DNA of 64,000 nucleotides from Durusdinium trenchii (GCA_963970005.1 CAXAMN010027473.1:327337-391336), one strand, 5' to 3'; shown: positions 30,773-40,106, numbered from the stretch's first letter. Translations and numbers: made by a program. Notes: generated by a model from the sequence alone, not told the origin.

Positions 30773-32034
30773 GGCTTCAAACATGCATCAATGAGAAAAA
30801 GGAAGTGGATGTTTGGGGACAGGCTCACCCAGATGCTCTTTTCTTCTCCTATTTGTTCCTCATTCTGTGTCTAAATCTGGCAACTGGGAGGAGTGCTCCT
30901 CCAGTAGAAGTTGCACCGAGGATGCACAACCCGAACGTTCAAGCTGCGTGGGCAGCTCATGGGGAAAGAGCAGATGACGCTTTGAATGGCCGGACTCGCT
31001 TGTTCGACCAGTGACCAAGAAGTAGACCGGGTGAACATGTGCCCCGGTGTCAAAATATCTCCTGAGGGTCTGTTGATGTTCTTGCATTTATGCACCTGGA
31101 GTCTCAAAGTACCTCGGAAAATGGGTACAAGTACCTATTTTTATGGGGTCATGCCCATGTTCTAATGTACTTGAAGTGGGGTCCAGGTAGAGGACTTCAT
31201 GGTCTCAGTGGCCTGTTTGTCCATCTCCATGTCTTCGTCGGAGTGTATCCAGTGCTGCTTGGATGAAGCTGTGTGGGCCACACGCTGTTCAGCCAGCGCC
31301 GGACGAGGCCCCACGCTTTCGCAACGGCCAACGAAACGCTTGGGAGTTTTGGAGCCATATATCCCCGGAACATGGTAGTCTTTATCCACCTATAGGGCGT
31401 ATCCCATCACCAGTAACAATTTGCAAAAGATTCACACACACACACTCTCTCTCTATATATATATATATCCATATATATATATATATGAGTCATGAGTATA
31501 TTTATCAGAAAGGCCTTCACTAACCATCATCATCCACTGAAACCTGGCGATGGGATATACCCAACATCGACCTTTCTTTGGGCTCCAGCTTGCTCACATC
31601 ACTTGAAAAAGTGAAAGAGGGACTGCCCGGTATGTGTGATGAGCCAGCACGACTTTTACAGAACATACTGCACCGAAAACCAGCCCTCTTCGTAGCTCAA
31701 CCAGGCTTGCGGCTCGGGGAAGCGAGCCTGACGTTCCTCCCCAGGTTTCAAAGCCGCAACTCGGTTCCGGACCACGGAGAAGACCCACAGGTCTTGGTGA
31801 GGTCGGTCCCCTTGCTCGTCTTCCAGAGTCTTCCCATGGTTCTTCCCAGACACTGGATTCACCGGGCAAAAACTGGGGTGGGAGGTGGGTTTTGGACTGG
31901 AGACACAGACCATTCTGTCACATGGATGGTCTGAGTTTCTTTTAAACTTTTTACTGAAGAATCGTGGAAGGCAGTGGCCTGAATTCAGACTCTCAGGAGC
32001 CTTCAAAGACATGTTTTATTTGACACTAAAAGAA
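30773..32034. other. Non-coding stretch with microsatellites
   Basis: (CA)n, (TC)n and (TA)n at 31434-31486. A short frame near 30880-31010 (TGRSAPPVEVAPRMHNPNVQ) looks slightly coding but has no family or firm signals. Confidence 0.4.
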
Positions 32035-32117
32035 CCCCAAAGGGCTCAGGTATGACTGGACCCTCCTGGCACCCACCCCAGTCCCACCTTCTTAGAAGGT
32101 ACTTGGAGCCCTAGGGG
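32035..32117. repeat. Foldback repeat, CCTAGGGCTCC family, copy 3
   Basis: CCCCAAAGGGCTCAGGTATG...GGACCCTCCTGGCACCCACC core...CTTAGAAGGTACTTGGAGCCC ends in CTAGGGG. Core identical to copies at 58649 and 59671. Confidence 0.7.
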
Positions 32118-32477
32118 ACTGTACTTCCACCACCACGAGCCACTCTGAGTGCCATTCCTTTGAGCCACTCCGAGGCCGCCCTCTGCGACCATGCCTCGTG
32201 AAGGTGCCCTCACAGGTCCGCTCGGCGGAACACGCGCTTGGGAGGGCGGCGGCGCGAGGCGGGCTCCCCCCCGGCCGCAGGGTGCAAGGAAGACACGCGA
32301 GGGTGGGGGGTCAAGGCAACCCATGTCAAAGCCAAGAACGGGAAGAAGGGATCCGTGAAGCAGGTCCGAACCTGTCCAGATGCGTCCAGCTGGTGACCTG
32401 TTGCTATGGAAGATGACCGGCCTTCTGGTTGTTTTTTTCATGTTTTGACCCTCCTACTGTCCCACATCTATGCCCCT
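32118..32477. other. GC-rich stretch, unrecognised
   Basis: GC-rich between 32160 and 32340 like the exon pieces, but no frame gives a recognisable domain. Confidence 0.3.
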
Positions 32478-32538
32478 ATCCATGGGACTGGCCTGGTGGT
32501 GCCAGAGGGGTCCATGATATGGTTCCAGTCCCATGGAT
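32478..32538. repeat. Foldback with ATCCATGGGACTGG arms
   Basis: ATCCATGGGACTGG and CCAGTCCCATGGAT pair perfectly (14 bp). The centre GGTGGTGCCAGAGGGGTC is shared with the foldback at 48357, which has different arms. Confidence 0.75.
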
Positions 32539-32895
32539 GGTTTGGGATGAAGATTGCCCTTGGCTCGGCCGAACTCTTATTTGCAGCTTTCTCCTAGCAG
32601 CTAGCATTCATCTCACACAACGTGCTCCTGGGATTGGATCAGCCATTGTTTTGATTGCGTTGACCAAGCAATCATTGTTTGATAATTGTTTGTAAGGAGT
32701 GCGCACTACAAAACCAAGACCAACAATTATTATATTATTAATTAATATGTGTTAAAAAGGGTCTTGGAAGGCTAGGGTTACACCAACCAGCTTCTGGCAC
32801 CATCCTCCCATCGCTTTAGATCGCTTTAGCAGACTCCAGGCTCCAGGTTCGAACACACAGAAAGCAGGCGCCTGGCTCCAAAGAACGTGCCCGGG
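32539..32895. other. Stretch without recognised gene
   Basis: AT-rich part near 32730. No recognised feature before the acceptor of the next exon. Confidence 0.4.
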
Positions 32896-32898
32896 CAG

Positions 32899-33010
32899 GT
32901 CACGTGTCGCGCATTTCGAGCAACTTCGGGTTCATCGCACAAGACGGTGCGACGGAGACGGAGGTCTTCTTCATGCCCCGAGGCGACCGGAACCTCGCCT
33001 TGCGCCGGGG
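32899..33010 (+). CDS. Cold-shock-domain exon fragment (GFI half)
   Basis: After CCCGGGCAG the frame reads HVSRISSNFGFIAQDGATET, then EVFFMPRG. NFGFIAQDG...EVFF is the RNP1/RNP2 half of a cold-shock domain, very GC-rich. The next RPRA-type half on this strand lies at 48165, beyond the complete retrotransposon, so element 2 may occupy the intron between them. Confidence 0.55.
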
Positions 33011-33743
33011 CCGGGGGTGGAACATCCGGACTGGGAGGGTTTTTTTACGCCGTCCGAAGAGAGGGATGGATGTGTTTCACAAGGAATCTCCATGGATCTT
33101 GAGGGAGGAGAGAAAAGTGATATGTTAATGTGTTCTAGTATATGTTTTTCGAAATTTCTATATTCAAACGGAAGACACTGAAGACTGAAGGATCCAGAAT
33201 TAAGCCGGTCAAGACCTTACGCACCGCATGAAGACGTCGCCTTGATGCCCAGGCTGCAAGGGCTTCCAAGAGTCGCTGCCGGCCGTGGGAACTCGCGTCA
33301 GCCGTGGGAACCCAGACGGGTCGACCAGGCAGATCATGGACGTTTTTGAATGTTGTGAGGACCCTATGGCAGATGTTTTGAGGATGTTGAAAGATGCTTT
33401 TAGTGGCAGAGCTTGGAAGGAGTATAGAGGTACCCTCCAGCAGATAAACGTAGGTCATCATAGATCCTGAAAACCACTGGGTCGTAGGGAAACATCTCCT
33501 CTCAAGAGTTCTTTTTCAGGGCCCATGTCAGTTTGCAGGGAGGTAAGCTTATATAGAAACTCGCATCACTGTGAAATAGCATCTTGCCCATCCCATCCTC
33601 ATCCGCTTTCCACATCCGCCTGGCTGTAAGTTCTTGGTTGGTCCCGAAACTACATGAAACTACTGAGCGCTGACCGACTTTGATAGCCACCTTTGGGTGC
33701 AAGCTTGGCAACATCGCATTGACATAGTAGTTTGATTAGTGGT
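33011..33743. other. Stretch without recognised gene, up to element 2
   Basis: A short + frame at 33285-33468 (RAWKEYRGTLQQINVGHHRS end) is unassigned. A duplicated TTTGATTAG lies just before the insertion site. Confidence 0.4.
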
Positions 33744-33749
33744 TTGATT
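33744..33749. repeat. Target-site duplication of element 2, left
   Basis: TTGATT here and at 47905-47910. It is 5 or 6 bp depending on whether the final T is given to the LTR, in line with the 5-bp duplications of copia elements. Confidence 0.85.
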
Positions 33750-34166
33750 AGTCATTTTCTGTGAACCCCTAGTATGTAACAGCATTCAATACATGTACAC
33801 TTTTCAGTTGTCGCGTTTCACCAAGAGTGTACAACACATTCACTCCGTTCGCGACCACTTTGGCTCAAGAAAATTGGGCGTCCGCTCGATTCTCTTCAGG
33901 GTGCCGCTTTGACGTGCCGTGTGCGTCACTGCTTTCGCTGCATTTCGCTTCCGCACCTTTTGCCACTTTCCGTTCGCTCGTTCGCCGCCGTGCCTTCGTT
34001 CGTTCGGCTCACACGCAACCACGGGGTCCCGTCCATCCGACGTTCCTCGTACACTTATTAATATAGACCGTGCTTCCAGGGATCTGGCATACTTCTTCTA
34101 CCACCTTCCGGTTGAGAGGGTTGCCTGGGCGTTTCCCTACGCCCCACCTGGTTTGTACACTCAATT
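33750..34166 (+). repeat. 5' LTR of element 2
   Basis: About 416 bp, starting (AG)TCATTTTCTGTG and ending GTACACTCAAT(T). It matches the 3' LTR at every base except 33786 (T here, G at 47525). Ends are not the usual TG...CA. It contains a spliced-leader-like segment about 105 bases in, a TTTT at 33800, and TTATTAATATAG near 34056. An open frame crosses its 3' part into the internal region but lacks an ATG there. Confidence 0.93.
33845..33869 (+). promoter_or_regulatory. Spliced-leader-like segment in 5' LTR
   Basis: CCACTTTGGCTCAAG (33855-33869) matches 14 of 15 bases at the 3' end of the conserved dinoflagellate spliced leader (CCATTTTGGCTCAAG). Just upstream, TCCGT matches the leader's start, with about four extra bases between. 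The leader is normally added to mRNA 5' ends by trans-splicing and can return to the genome when mRNAs are reverse-transcribed. Confidence 0.65.
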
Positions 34167-34178
34167 GGTTATCAGCCG
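34166..34178 (+). other. Candidate primer-binding site
   Basis: TGGTTATCAGCCG directly follows the LTR. It begins with TGG (the complement of tRNA CCA) and resembles the plant copia initiator-Met site TGGTATCAGAGC with an extra T. The tRNA is not identified. Confidence 0.5.
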
Positions 34179-34260
34179 TAGCCGTGAGCTACAGGCATCA
34201 TCACTCGACCCCATCCAGTGGTCCATTGCAGCACGCTTTTCGCACCTGCATAGGACACCA

Positions 34261-37200
34261 ATGGGTCGTGTCAACCCCCAGCCGCAAGCAACCGGCGCCG
34301 CTGCCTCTTCATCGGCTGCAGCACCAGCCACGGCGCCTGCTGGGGACCCTCAGGATCAAGAAGCATCCGCTTCCCCTGAGGGTGTGGTCGGAACCGCGCC
34401 TAGCGCGGAGACCACGGACCAAGAGTTTGGGGAGGCCGTTCAGCCACCCCTTACTCCCCGGGTCGCTTCAGGCATTTCGTCCTCCCAACCGACATTCACG
34501 CCTCAGGGTTCAGAAACCGCAGAGGCGGAGGAGGAGGTTGACGACCCTCAACCGGAAGAGCCTGTCGCAGAGCCGACCACCGTCGAGTTGCCTCCAGAGA
34601 CCAGCACACTTGGTTCTCTTGACGACGAAGCCCCTCTCGTTGCAGCAGAGCTCCAGACCGGAACCGCTGCTTCGCGCGGAGAGGTCTCGCCAGCTCAAGA
34701 CGGCACGTTAGGCCCATCTAACGCCGACGATCCGTCCTTTGATGTCTTTTCGTTGTTAGGCCCACCTAAGCTAGAGCCCACAGCCAAGGAGGAAGTAGAG
34801 GAAGAAGTTTATGCCGATCCCTCAACCTCCCCTGTAGGCCTACCCCCACTGCATACTCATAATCATCCAACGCAGTTCGAATCATTGGCCACCGATCCGG
34901 TCTTTGACGAGGCTGAAGTTGACTTTGGAGACGAAGAGCCAGGCGACGACCCTGTTGATCAGGCGGGGCCCGCTCCCAAAGAAGAGCAGCAGGAAGGGGA
35001 AGAGGCTGACGACGAAACCGCGCCTGGCGCGGAGACATCACAAACAACCTCCGCAGCCGTAGATCCTCAGCCGAAGCGTACGCGCGGCGCGAGGGGAGGC
35101 CAAAAACACCAGTTCGAACAGTCCGACAAGAAGTACGCTCTCACATGTGATCTTATCGCAAGTCACCTGGCGTCGCATACCTACCGTCGGGTTCGTAAGA
35201 CATACCATCTACCATTCGTGAAACCGCTGATTGCGCGGAGAGACTACTCCGAATGGTATAAGTATGCGGTGTTCCATGCTGATGCATGGGCCGAGTCCCC
35301 TGAAGACGGAGACATTTCCGACGGGGCACTCAAAGCCTGGGCGGCCATTATACCAGAGTTCTGGTCATGGTGCACACGTCACATGCCGGACATCTCAAAC
35401 GGTGTGAAGCAACCTACATACCGTTTTCCGCCTGGGTATTACCAAAAGACATACAAGTTCATCCCGCTCCGCCAGGTCCACTCCTCGACGGCGACCTCAT
35501 CGCAGGCAGCTCCGGCTGCCCAGCAAACCTTCCCCGTGACCGTCCCGGCGCGCACTTTTCAGCCCGTAGTGGGCGCAAGCGCTGCCAGTCAGTCAGGAGG
35601 TTGGAGACCGCAGTTGAGACCTGTCGATCACCCTGTGCAACCCCGATCCCAAACTCCCCAAGGAACTCCAAGATCTAGGTCTCAGACCCGGACCTCAGAG
35701 CCAGTTCGACCTCCTCGACCAACCAGGCCGTGCCCCAGGCCTAATCGTGAAACCGCTGAGCTTCTCGCGGACACGGAGCAGCCGACACGCACGGTCCATC
35801 TTGCCGACGACACCGAACAGGCGGATGATCCTATGGATGGTGTTGGAACCGAGGAGGGAGCACCCGCTCCAGAGGCTGAAGTAGATCCAGGGTACCCAGA
35901 AGCAGAGGAGGAGGGCGCAGTCCGACAGGACGGACAAGGCGGAACCGCGCTTGCGCGGGAGGAAGAGGAAACTTTCGAGCCAGATCCCGTGGTCGAAGTC
36001 GAAGGTGAAGATCTAGAGGCAGTTCGCACCCGTGCTGCTAACACGATAACCCGAGCCGTAAGGTCCGGTCGACTAGGTCGTGCACTTGCAGCCGCAACTC
36101 CTCCTAATCCACCACCATTAGACCCCGAGTATCCGAATATTCCTCATAGGCCACAGACCTTACCACCTCACGTTAAGGTTCGAAGGCCACCTCCACCGAA
36201 GGCAAGCAATCGGAGTCTACCCGTGTCCGCGCAGCCTCCTGCAGCCGACGCTCCGCGTCCGGAGCCTAATCAGCCGAGGGAGGCACCGCAACCGCGTCAG
36301 CGCGGATTCGTCAGACTCCAACACGCTGCCCGCGAGCCGCCGGCGCAGCCCATTCCGATGGACACAGCTCGTGACACTGTCTATGATTTGCCTGACCACG
36401 TATGGCGAACCCGCCCAACGAGGGAACCCGGCGGTCTGACAGTGCCACATCCAGAGCTATTGGTGCACCCAAACACTGAGGTACACGCCATGGACGTGGA
36501 CGACGAAGAAAGTCCACCTCGCCCAGTGGCCAAACCTCGAGCAACCGCCCCTTGGCGGCGAGCACCAACATACGCCCTAGAGGCCGAGGAGGCGCCTGAA
36601 GCACCGGCCCCGAAGCCGCGTGCGTCGGCAAATCCTCCGCCACCGAAGCGCTCTCGTGTTGTCTTTGCAACGACGTCACGGGTTGTGCTAAGGCCTGGTC
36701 CCGGCGCTCCGGAAGAAACCGCGCCCAGCGCGGAGCCATCTTTTGCGGAGCATACGCGGGGTACCGTCCCTCTGGTTGCCCAAAGAGTAGTAACTGGACA
36801 TAGTTCAGGTGAACCTCCAGCGCAATCCCCTTCGAGGACGTCGGTAACCGTAACGCCACTTGTGGACCCAACACATCGTACCCCGAATCGCAACTGGGCC
36901 GATCAGTCGCTCGATGACGATTTGGACGATGCACCCACAGACTCCGGGGCGGCACCATCCGGTTCTTCGAGATCTAGGACACCGCCACCAAAGCCCCTGG
37001 TAGTCAAGCCACCGCCACAATGCATTCGCGAGGATCCGTCTCAACGTAAACCACAGTATGTTGAGTCAGGGCGGGTTGAAGAGTTCCTCCCTCACGGATT
37101 CTTCACAACACCTCCGCCCGGGCCTCGCAAGCCTCCACCACCGCCACCACCGGCTCAGGTACCAAAACCTAAGCCGATGCCTGAGCGACCACCGCGGTCT

Positions 37201-38052
37201 TCGAGCCCTGCTCCCGCAAACGTCGCACAGGATGCAACAGGCAGAGGCAGAGGTCACGGATACCCGCCACCTCCTGCACCTTCCGCAACCGCGCCTCGCG
37301 CGGAGGAAGATCCTGCAGAGGCTGAACCAAAAGGCGGTACATTAGCGCCCCCAACTCTTGGAGACCCTCCGCCTCCAAACCCGCCACAGCAGGACGACGA
37401 TATGCCACTCCCTCGCAATCGTTACCTCGAACTGTGGCAAGAGGCGCATCACGTCTTCGGTCAACAAATGTGTGACCCTATGACCCTAACTTTACCCGGT
37501 CAAGCTCATAACATCGAGGTTGGTCTAGACTTCCATAAGGTTCTAGATGCAATGTTGGTGTATAAGCTTGAAGTCCCCACACGACAGTGCGTTGATGCTC
37601 TGGCCAATCTCGAGCGCCTCGGCGCAAGAATAACCATCATATCCTTCACGGGACATGAAGGTTACGCAAGAGCGGCCTCACAAACCGCGCACTTCCGTGA
37701 CTGCGTTCGCGCAGCTGGACTCCAGATGGGAGGGGGAATATTCCTCACTAACTCCCGAGTCGGGCCGGAAGGCAAAACCCCAATCGTCACCCGATTGGGG
37801 ATTTGCGCGTACGTCGACGCCGATTCCGAAATCATCAATGAGGTACGCCGCACTGGCTGCTACGGCTACCTCTGCGACGCTACGCGTCTTAATCAGCCCC
37901 ATTCGGTTTTGCTGGACTTAGCTAATATGATCCGCTCCTCCGGGATCCACAACTGGAAGATTGCGCATCATCCTCGACCTTTGGCGTCCGACGAATTTTC
38001 AGGCGAATCCAACCCACGGGGAGGAGGCCGCCGACGACCCAAAGCTCGATAG
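34261..38052 (+). CDS. Extra upstream ORF of element 2: disordered Pro/Glu-rich protein with HAD-like C-terminal domain
   Basis: ATG at 34261 gives 1263 residues; the same frame is open further 5' through the LTR but only from a GTG. Residues 1-1070 are mostly disordered, rich in P, E, A and R, except a compact region at about 280-400 (KKYALTCDLIASHLASHTYR...FHADAWAESPEDG...PEFWSWC). The last 170 residues look folded: VGLDFHKVLDAMLVY, then LGARITIISFTG, then GICAYVDADSEIINEVRRTG, the order of HAD-fold motifs I, II and IV. The motif I second acid is His, so catalysis is doubtful. Copia elements do not normally have an ORF before gag. Several palindromic GC mini-repeats are translated within it, often as (E/G)TAPxAE. 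Role unknown. Confidence 0.75.
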   Translation: MGRVNPQPQATGAAASSSAAAPATAPAGDPQDQEASASPEGVVGTAPSAETTDQEFGEAVQPPLTPRVASGISSSQPTFTPQGSETAEAEEEVDDPQPEEPVAEPTTVELPPETSTLGSLDDEAPLVAAELQTGTAASRGEVSPAQDGTLGPSNADDPSFDVFSLLGPPKLEPTAKEEVEEEVYADPSTSPVGLPPLHTHNHPTQFESLATDPVFDEAEVDFGDEEPGDDPVDQAGPAPKEEQQEGEEADDETAPGAETSQTTSAAVDPQPKRTRGARGGQKHQFEQSDKKYALTCDLIASHLASHTYRRVRKTYHLPFVKPLIARRDYSEWYKYAVFHADAWAESPEDGDISDGALKAWAAIIPEFWSWCTRHMPDISNGVKQPTYRFPPGYYQKTYKFIPLRQVHSSTATSSQAAPAAQQTFPVTVPARTFQPVVGASAASQSGGWRPQLRPVDHPVQPRSQTPQGTPRSRSQTRTSEPVRPPRPTRPCPRPNRETAELLADTEQPTRTVHLADDTEQADDPMDGVGTEEGAPAPEAEVDPGYPEAEEEGAVRQDGQGGTALAREEEETFEPDPVVEVEGEDLEAVRTRAANTITRAVRSGRLGRALAAATPPNPPPLDPEYPNIPHRPQTLPPHVKVRRPPPPKASNRSLPVSAQPPAADAPRPEPNQPREAPQPRQRGFVRLQHAAREPPAQPIPMDTARDTVYDLPDHVWRTRPTREPGGLTVPHPELLVHPNTEVHAMDVDDEESPPRPVAKPRATAPWRRAPTYALEAEEAPEAPAPKPRASANPPPPKRSRVVFATTSRVVLRPGPGAPEETAPSAEPSFAEHTRGTVPLVAQRVVTGHSSGEPPAQSPSRTSVTVTPLVDPTHRTPNRNWADQSLDDDLDDAPTDSGAAPSGSSRSRTPPPKPLVVKPPPQCIREDPSQRKPQYVESGRVEEFLPHGFFTTPPPGPRKPPPPPPPAQVPKPKPMPERPPRSSSPAPANVAQDATGRGRGHGYPPPPAPSATAPRAEEDPAEAEPKGGTLAPPTLGDPPPPNPPQQDDDMPLPRNRYLELWQEAHHVFGQQMCDPMTLTLPGQAHNIEVGLDFHKVLDAMLVYKLEVPTRQCVDALANLERLGARITIISFTGHEGYARAASQTAHFRDCVRAAGLQMGGGIFLTNSRVGPEGKTPIVTRLGICAYVDADSEIINEVRRTGCYGYLCDATRLNQPHSVLLDLANMIRSSGIHNWKIAHHPRPLASDEFSGESNPRGGGRRRPKAR
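34394..34408. repeat. GC palindromic mini-repeat
   Basis: CCGCGCCTAGCGCGG: perfect 6-bp stem, 3-base loop, preceded by GAA. Translated as TAPSAE. Confidence 0.8.
34664..34679. repeat. GC palindromic mini-repeat, CCGCTGC variant
   Basis: CCGCTGCTTCGCGCGG preceded by GAA. Near-identical to the non-coding copy at 38071. Confidence 0.65.
35018..35032. repeat. GC palindromic mini-repeat
   Basis: CCGCGCCTGGCGCGG, perfect 6-bp stem, preceded by GAAA. Confidence 0.8.
35224..35238. repeat. GC palindromic mini-repeat, CCGCTG variant in another frame
   Basis: CCGCTGATTGCGCGG preceded by AAA; read as KPLIARR, a different frame from most copies. Confidence 0.5.
35753..35770. repeat. GC palindromic mini-repeat, GAG/CTC stem variant
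   Basis: CCGCTGAGCTTCTCGCGG: CCGC/GCGG outer stem and GAG/CTC inner stem around CTT, so the arms changed together. Confidence 0.6.
35945..35958. repeat. GC palindromic mini-repeat, 2-base loop
   Basis: CCGCGCTTGCGCGG, perfect 6-bp stem, preceded by GGAA. Confidence 0.75.
36292..36305. repeat. GC palindromic mini-repeat in another frame
   Basis: CCGCGTCAGCGCGG, 5-bp stem, preceded by GCAA; read as QPRQRG. Confidence 0.65.
36545..36558. repeat. GC palindromic mini-repeat, CCGCC/GGCGG stem
   Basis: CCGCCCCTTGGCGG preceded by GCAA. Both arms differ from the consensus in a way that keeps pairing. Confidence 0.55.
36719..36733. repeat. GC palindromic mini-repeat
   Basis: CCGCGCCCAGCGCGG, perfect 6-bp stem, preceded by GAAA; read as TAPSAE like the copy at 34394. 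Confidence 0.8.
37289..37303. repeat. GC palindromic mini-repeat
   Basis: CCGCGCCTCGCGCGG, perfect 6-bp stem, preceded by GCAA; read as TAPRAE. Confidence 0.8.
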
Positions 38053-38070
38053 GGCCCTACATGCCAGTAA

Positions 38071-38086
38071 CCGCTGCCTCGCGCGG
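38071..38086. repeat. GC palindromic mini-repeat in non-coding DNA after the upstream ORF stop
   Basis: CCGCTGCCTCGCGCGG, preceded by GTAA and followed by T, about 20 bases past the TAG at 38050. It is not translated, so protein selection does not explain it. Confidence 0.75.
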
Positions 38087-38298
38087 TCACTTTTCGTTCG
38101 TAGGACCATTAGCTAGGTTGAGTGCAGTGAAACTTCAATCTCGATACCAAAGCCATTCTAGTTGAACTTTAGGTCATGCATTCAATTTTCTTTCAGTGCA
38201 CTCGTTCTTCACCACGCAACAGCTGCCACAAGGCGCTGGAGTGGTCTGGACTCCTCGTGTAGCGCGAAAATAACTGCACCTGCAGTTGGGTGGGAACC

Positions 38299-39219
38299 AT
38301 GGCGAACCATACAGGGTTTTCCCCGCCTGATGATCCCCCAGGTGAACGGTCTAGGTCCTCCCCTGAAGAGGTTCCCGTAAGCCGTGGTAGAGGTCCTTCA
38401 TCCAGTACCACTGCCCACGCAATGTCCGTCGTCACTCGCCTGAGGGGTTCGTCGCTCGCTGCACCAACGGTCACACGTCCCAGGACCACGACCACGATGG
38501 AGTCTTCACCGTCCACTCCAGAGCAGAGGCCAGCCACTCGTCGAAGACGTTCCGGGTCGGGGAGAGCGCTAGAGGGTATTCGTGAACCTAGTAACGAACA
38601 ACCCCCCATACAATGGATAGATCCCCAAACTGGCCGCCCGCTACATAGGACCCCTAGTCCTCCTAACCGTAGTAGGCACACCACATATAGGGACCCGAAC
38701 CGAGACATGCCGGCCGCTGCTTTCGTTGCTGGTGCTGCCGTCCAAAACGCACATAATGCATCCCTAATTGCTCAACAAGCAGCTACCGTTGCCGAGCAGC
38801 AAACACTCGAGGCCAACCAGGCCAGGCACTATGCATCGTTTGTTGAAGCTCAAGCAACACAAGCGCTACAACAAGCAGAAGCCACCTTACTAGAAACTAG
38901 GGCTAAAGCTGAAGCTTATGTAGCACAAGCCGAAGCTAACGTTCGTAATACACAGCAACAAGCTCAAGCCTTTGCTGCCTCCGTTGACCAGGAGAGAGAA
39001 CAATTTCAAGCACAGTTGAACTCTAGAGCCCAGCAATGGGCCAGGGGGGTTGAAGCTGATGCAAGACTCCGCGTCCAACAACTTCAACACCAAACTGCCG
39101 AGAGGATCCAAAGGTGTCCTTTGGACATCGTTATCTATACAAACAGCGTTATGCTTCCGTATGTTGTTGATGCTTCCGTAGGAGCATTTTTGTTTGTACC
39201 TGCTCATGCAACATGGTAG
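38299..39219 (+). CDS. Gag of element 2, N-terminal part, cut by an insertion
   Basis: ATG at 38299 (an open GTG lies at 38290). About 270 residues are Gag: a Pro/Ser/Arg-rich start, then from residue 140 a long Ala/Gln/Glu coiled coil (QQAATVAEQQTLEANQARHY type) up to AERIQR near 39114. After that the reading enters unrelated DNA (CPLDIVIYTNSVM...) and stops at TAG 39217. The coiled coil resumes in the frame that opens at 40389 (EQYMSAQQDTVRNLQQHNA), so gag was once continuous. Confidence 0.75.
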   Translation: MANHTGFSPPDDPPGERSRSSPEEVPVSRGRGPSSSTTAHAMSVVTRLRGSSLAAPTVTRPRTTTTMESSPSTPEQRPATRRRRSGSGRALEGIREPSNEQPPIQWIDPQTGRPLHRTPSPPNRSRHTTYRDPNRDMPAAAFVAGAAVQNAHNASLIAQQAATVAEQQTLEANQARHYASFVEAQATQALQQAEATLLETRAKAEAYVAQAEANVRNTQQQAQAFAASVDQEREQFQAQLNSRAQQWARGVEADARLRVQQLQHQTAERIQRCPLDIVIYTNSVMLPYVVDASVGAFLFVPAHATW

Positions 39220-39305
39220 CCAGCCATGACCTATAGCTCAGCTACCATGGCCTCACCTGAGCTTCCCAAAAAAAGTTGCCAAGCAAGAAGTACATGTGAC
39301 GCTTT

Positions 39306-39583
39306 GCCTGCCCACCCGCCCAGTCACCGTGTTGGTACCGCTGATTGCACAGCGCCTCATCCCAAATGAAAAAAGATGCCGTGGATGGTTCGATGCTTTG
39401 GTAGATTGTGGCAGCCCGCCCGCCCAGTCACCATGTTGGCATGGCTGATTGCACAGCGCCCCATCCCAAATGAAAAAGTGATGCCGCGGGTGGTTTCGAT
39501 GCTTTGGCAGCCCACCCGCCCAGTCACCATGTTGGCATTGCAGGTTGCACTGCGCCTCATCCCAAAAGAAAAGAAAAATTGGT
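39306..39583. repeat. Tandem repeat, 3 copies of about 98 bp
   Basis: Each unit runs from CCC(A/G)CCCGCCCAGTCACC through TGATTGCACAGCGCC and CATCCCAAATGAAAAA to GATGCTTTGG. The third copy is shorter and diverged. Confidence 0.85.
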
Positions 39584-39909
39584 TGTCCCACGCAAAAACA
39601 TGTGAACACAGACACACACACACACACACACACGTGCCCACCTACATGTGGAACACACGCCGTAACAACCTGGAATGTTTGTGTTTAAAGCAGTGAATTG
39701 AATATGTGTATTCTTTGGGCCCTCCCTGCCCTTCAGGCAAGACAGTGTGGGCACTTCGCAAACAAATTGTGTTTGCGATTTTTTCGACAGACCCTCACTT
39801 CCGGTGTCAAGCTGTGAGAGTGTTTTGCACATGGATGGCAGTGCTGAGCTAGCCCGTCCGCCGCTCACCGGCATATTTTCCACATCTGCAAGGACGCGGC
39901 GATTAGATA

Positions 39910-40106
39910 ACAGTGAACTCAGATTGTGAAACAGGAACCAGTGGCTTTCTAGCCTTTACACTTTACACGTTTACATCGGGCGAAGCGAGTACCCCAGAAC
40001 ATACCCCAGATACAGTGAACTCAGATTGAACCAGTGGTTTTCTAGTCTTTACACTTTACACGTTTACATCGGGCGAAGCAAGTATACCCCAGAACATACC
40101 CCAGAT
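39910..40106. repeat. Tandem duplication, 2 copies of about 100 bp
   Basis: Both copies run ACAGTGAACTCAGATTG ... CTTTACACTTTACACG ... ATCGGGCGAAGC(G/A)AGTA ... ACATACCCCAGAT. Copy 1 has an extra TGAAACAGG. Confidence 0.85.

Noticed and set aside
34056..34068. TTATTAATATAG in the LTR as a TATA box
   Set aside because: Dinoflagellate promoters generally lack canonical TATA boxes, and the position is downstream of the likely transcript start.
33919..34260. Extension of the upstream ORF of element 2 into the 5' LTR
   Set aside because: The frame is open, but the first codon is GTG and no ATG occurs before 34261; LTR sequence is repeated at the 3' end, where it leads nowhere.
39306..40106. Tandem repeats in the gag insertion as a CRISPR array
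   Set aside because: Units of about 98 bp are contiguous without spacers and the genome is eukaryotic.
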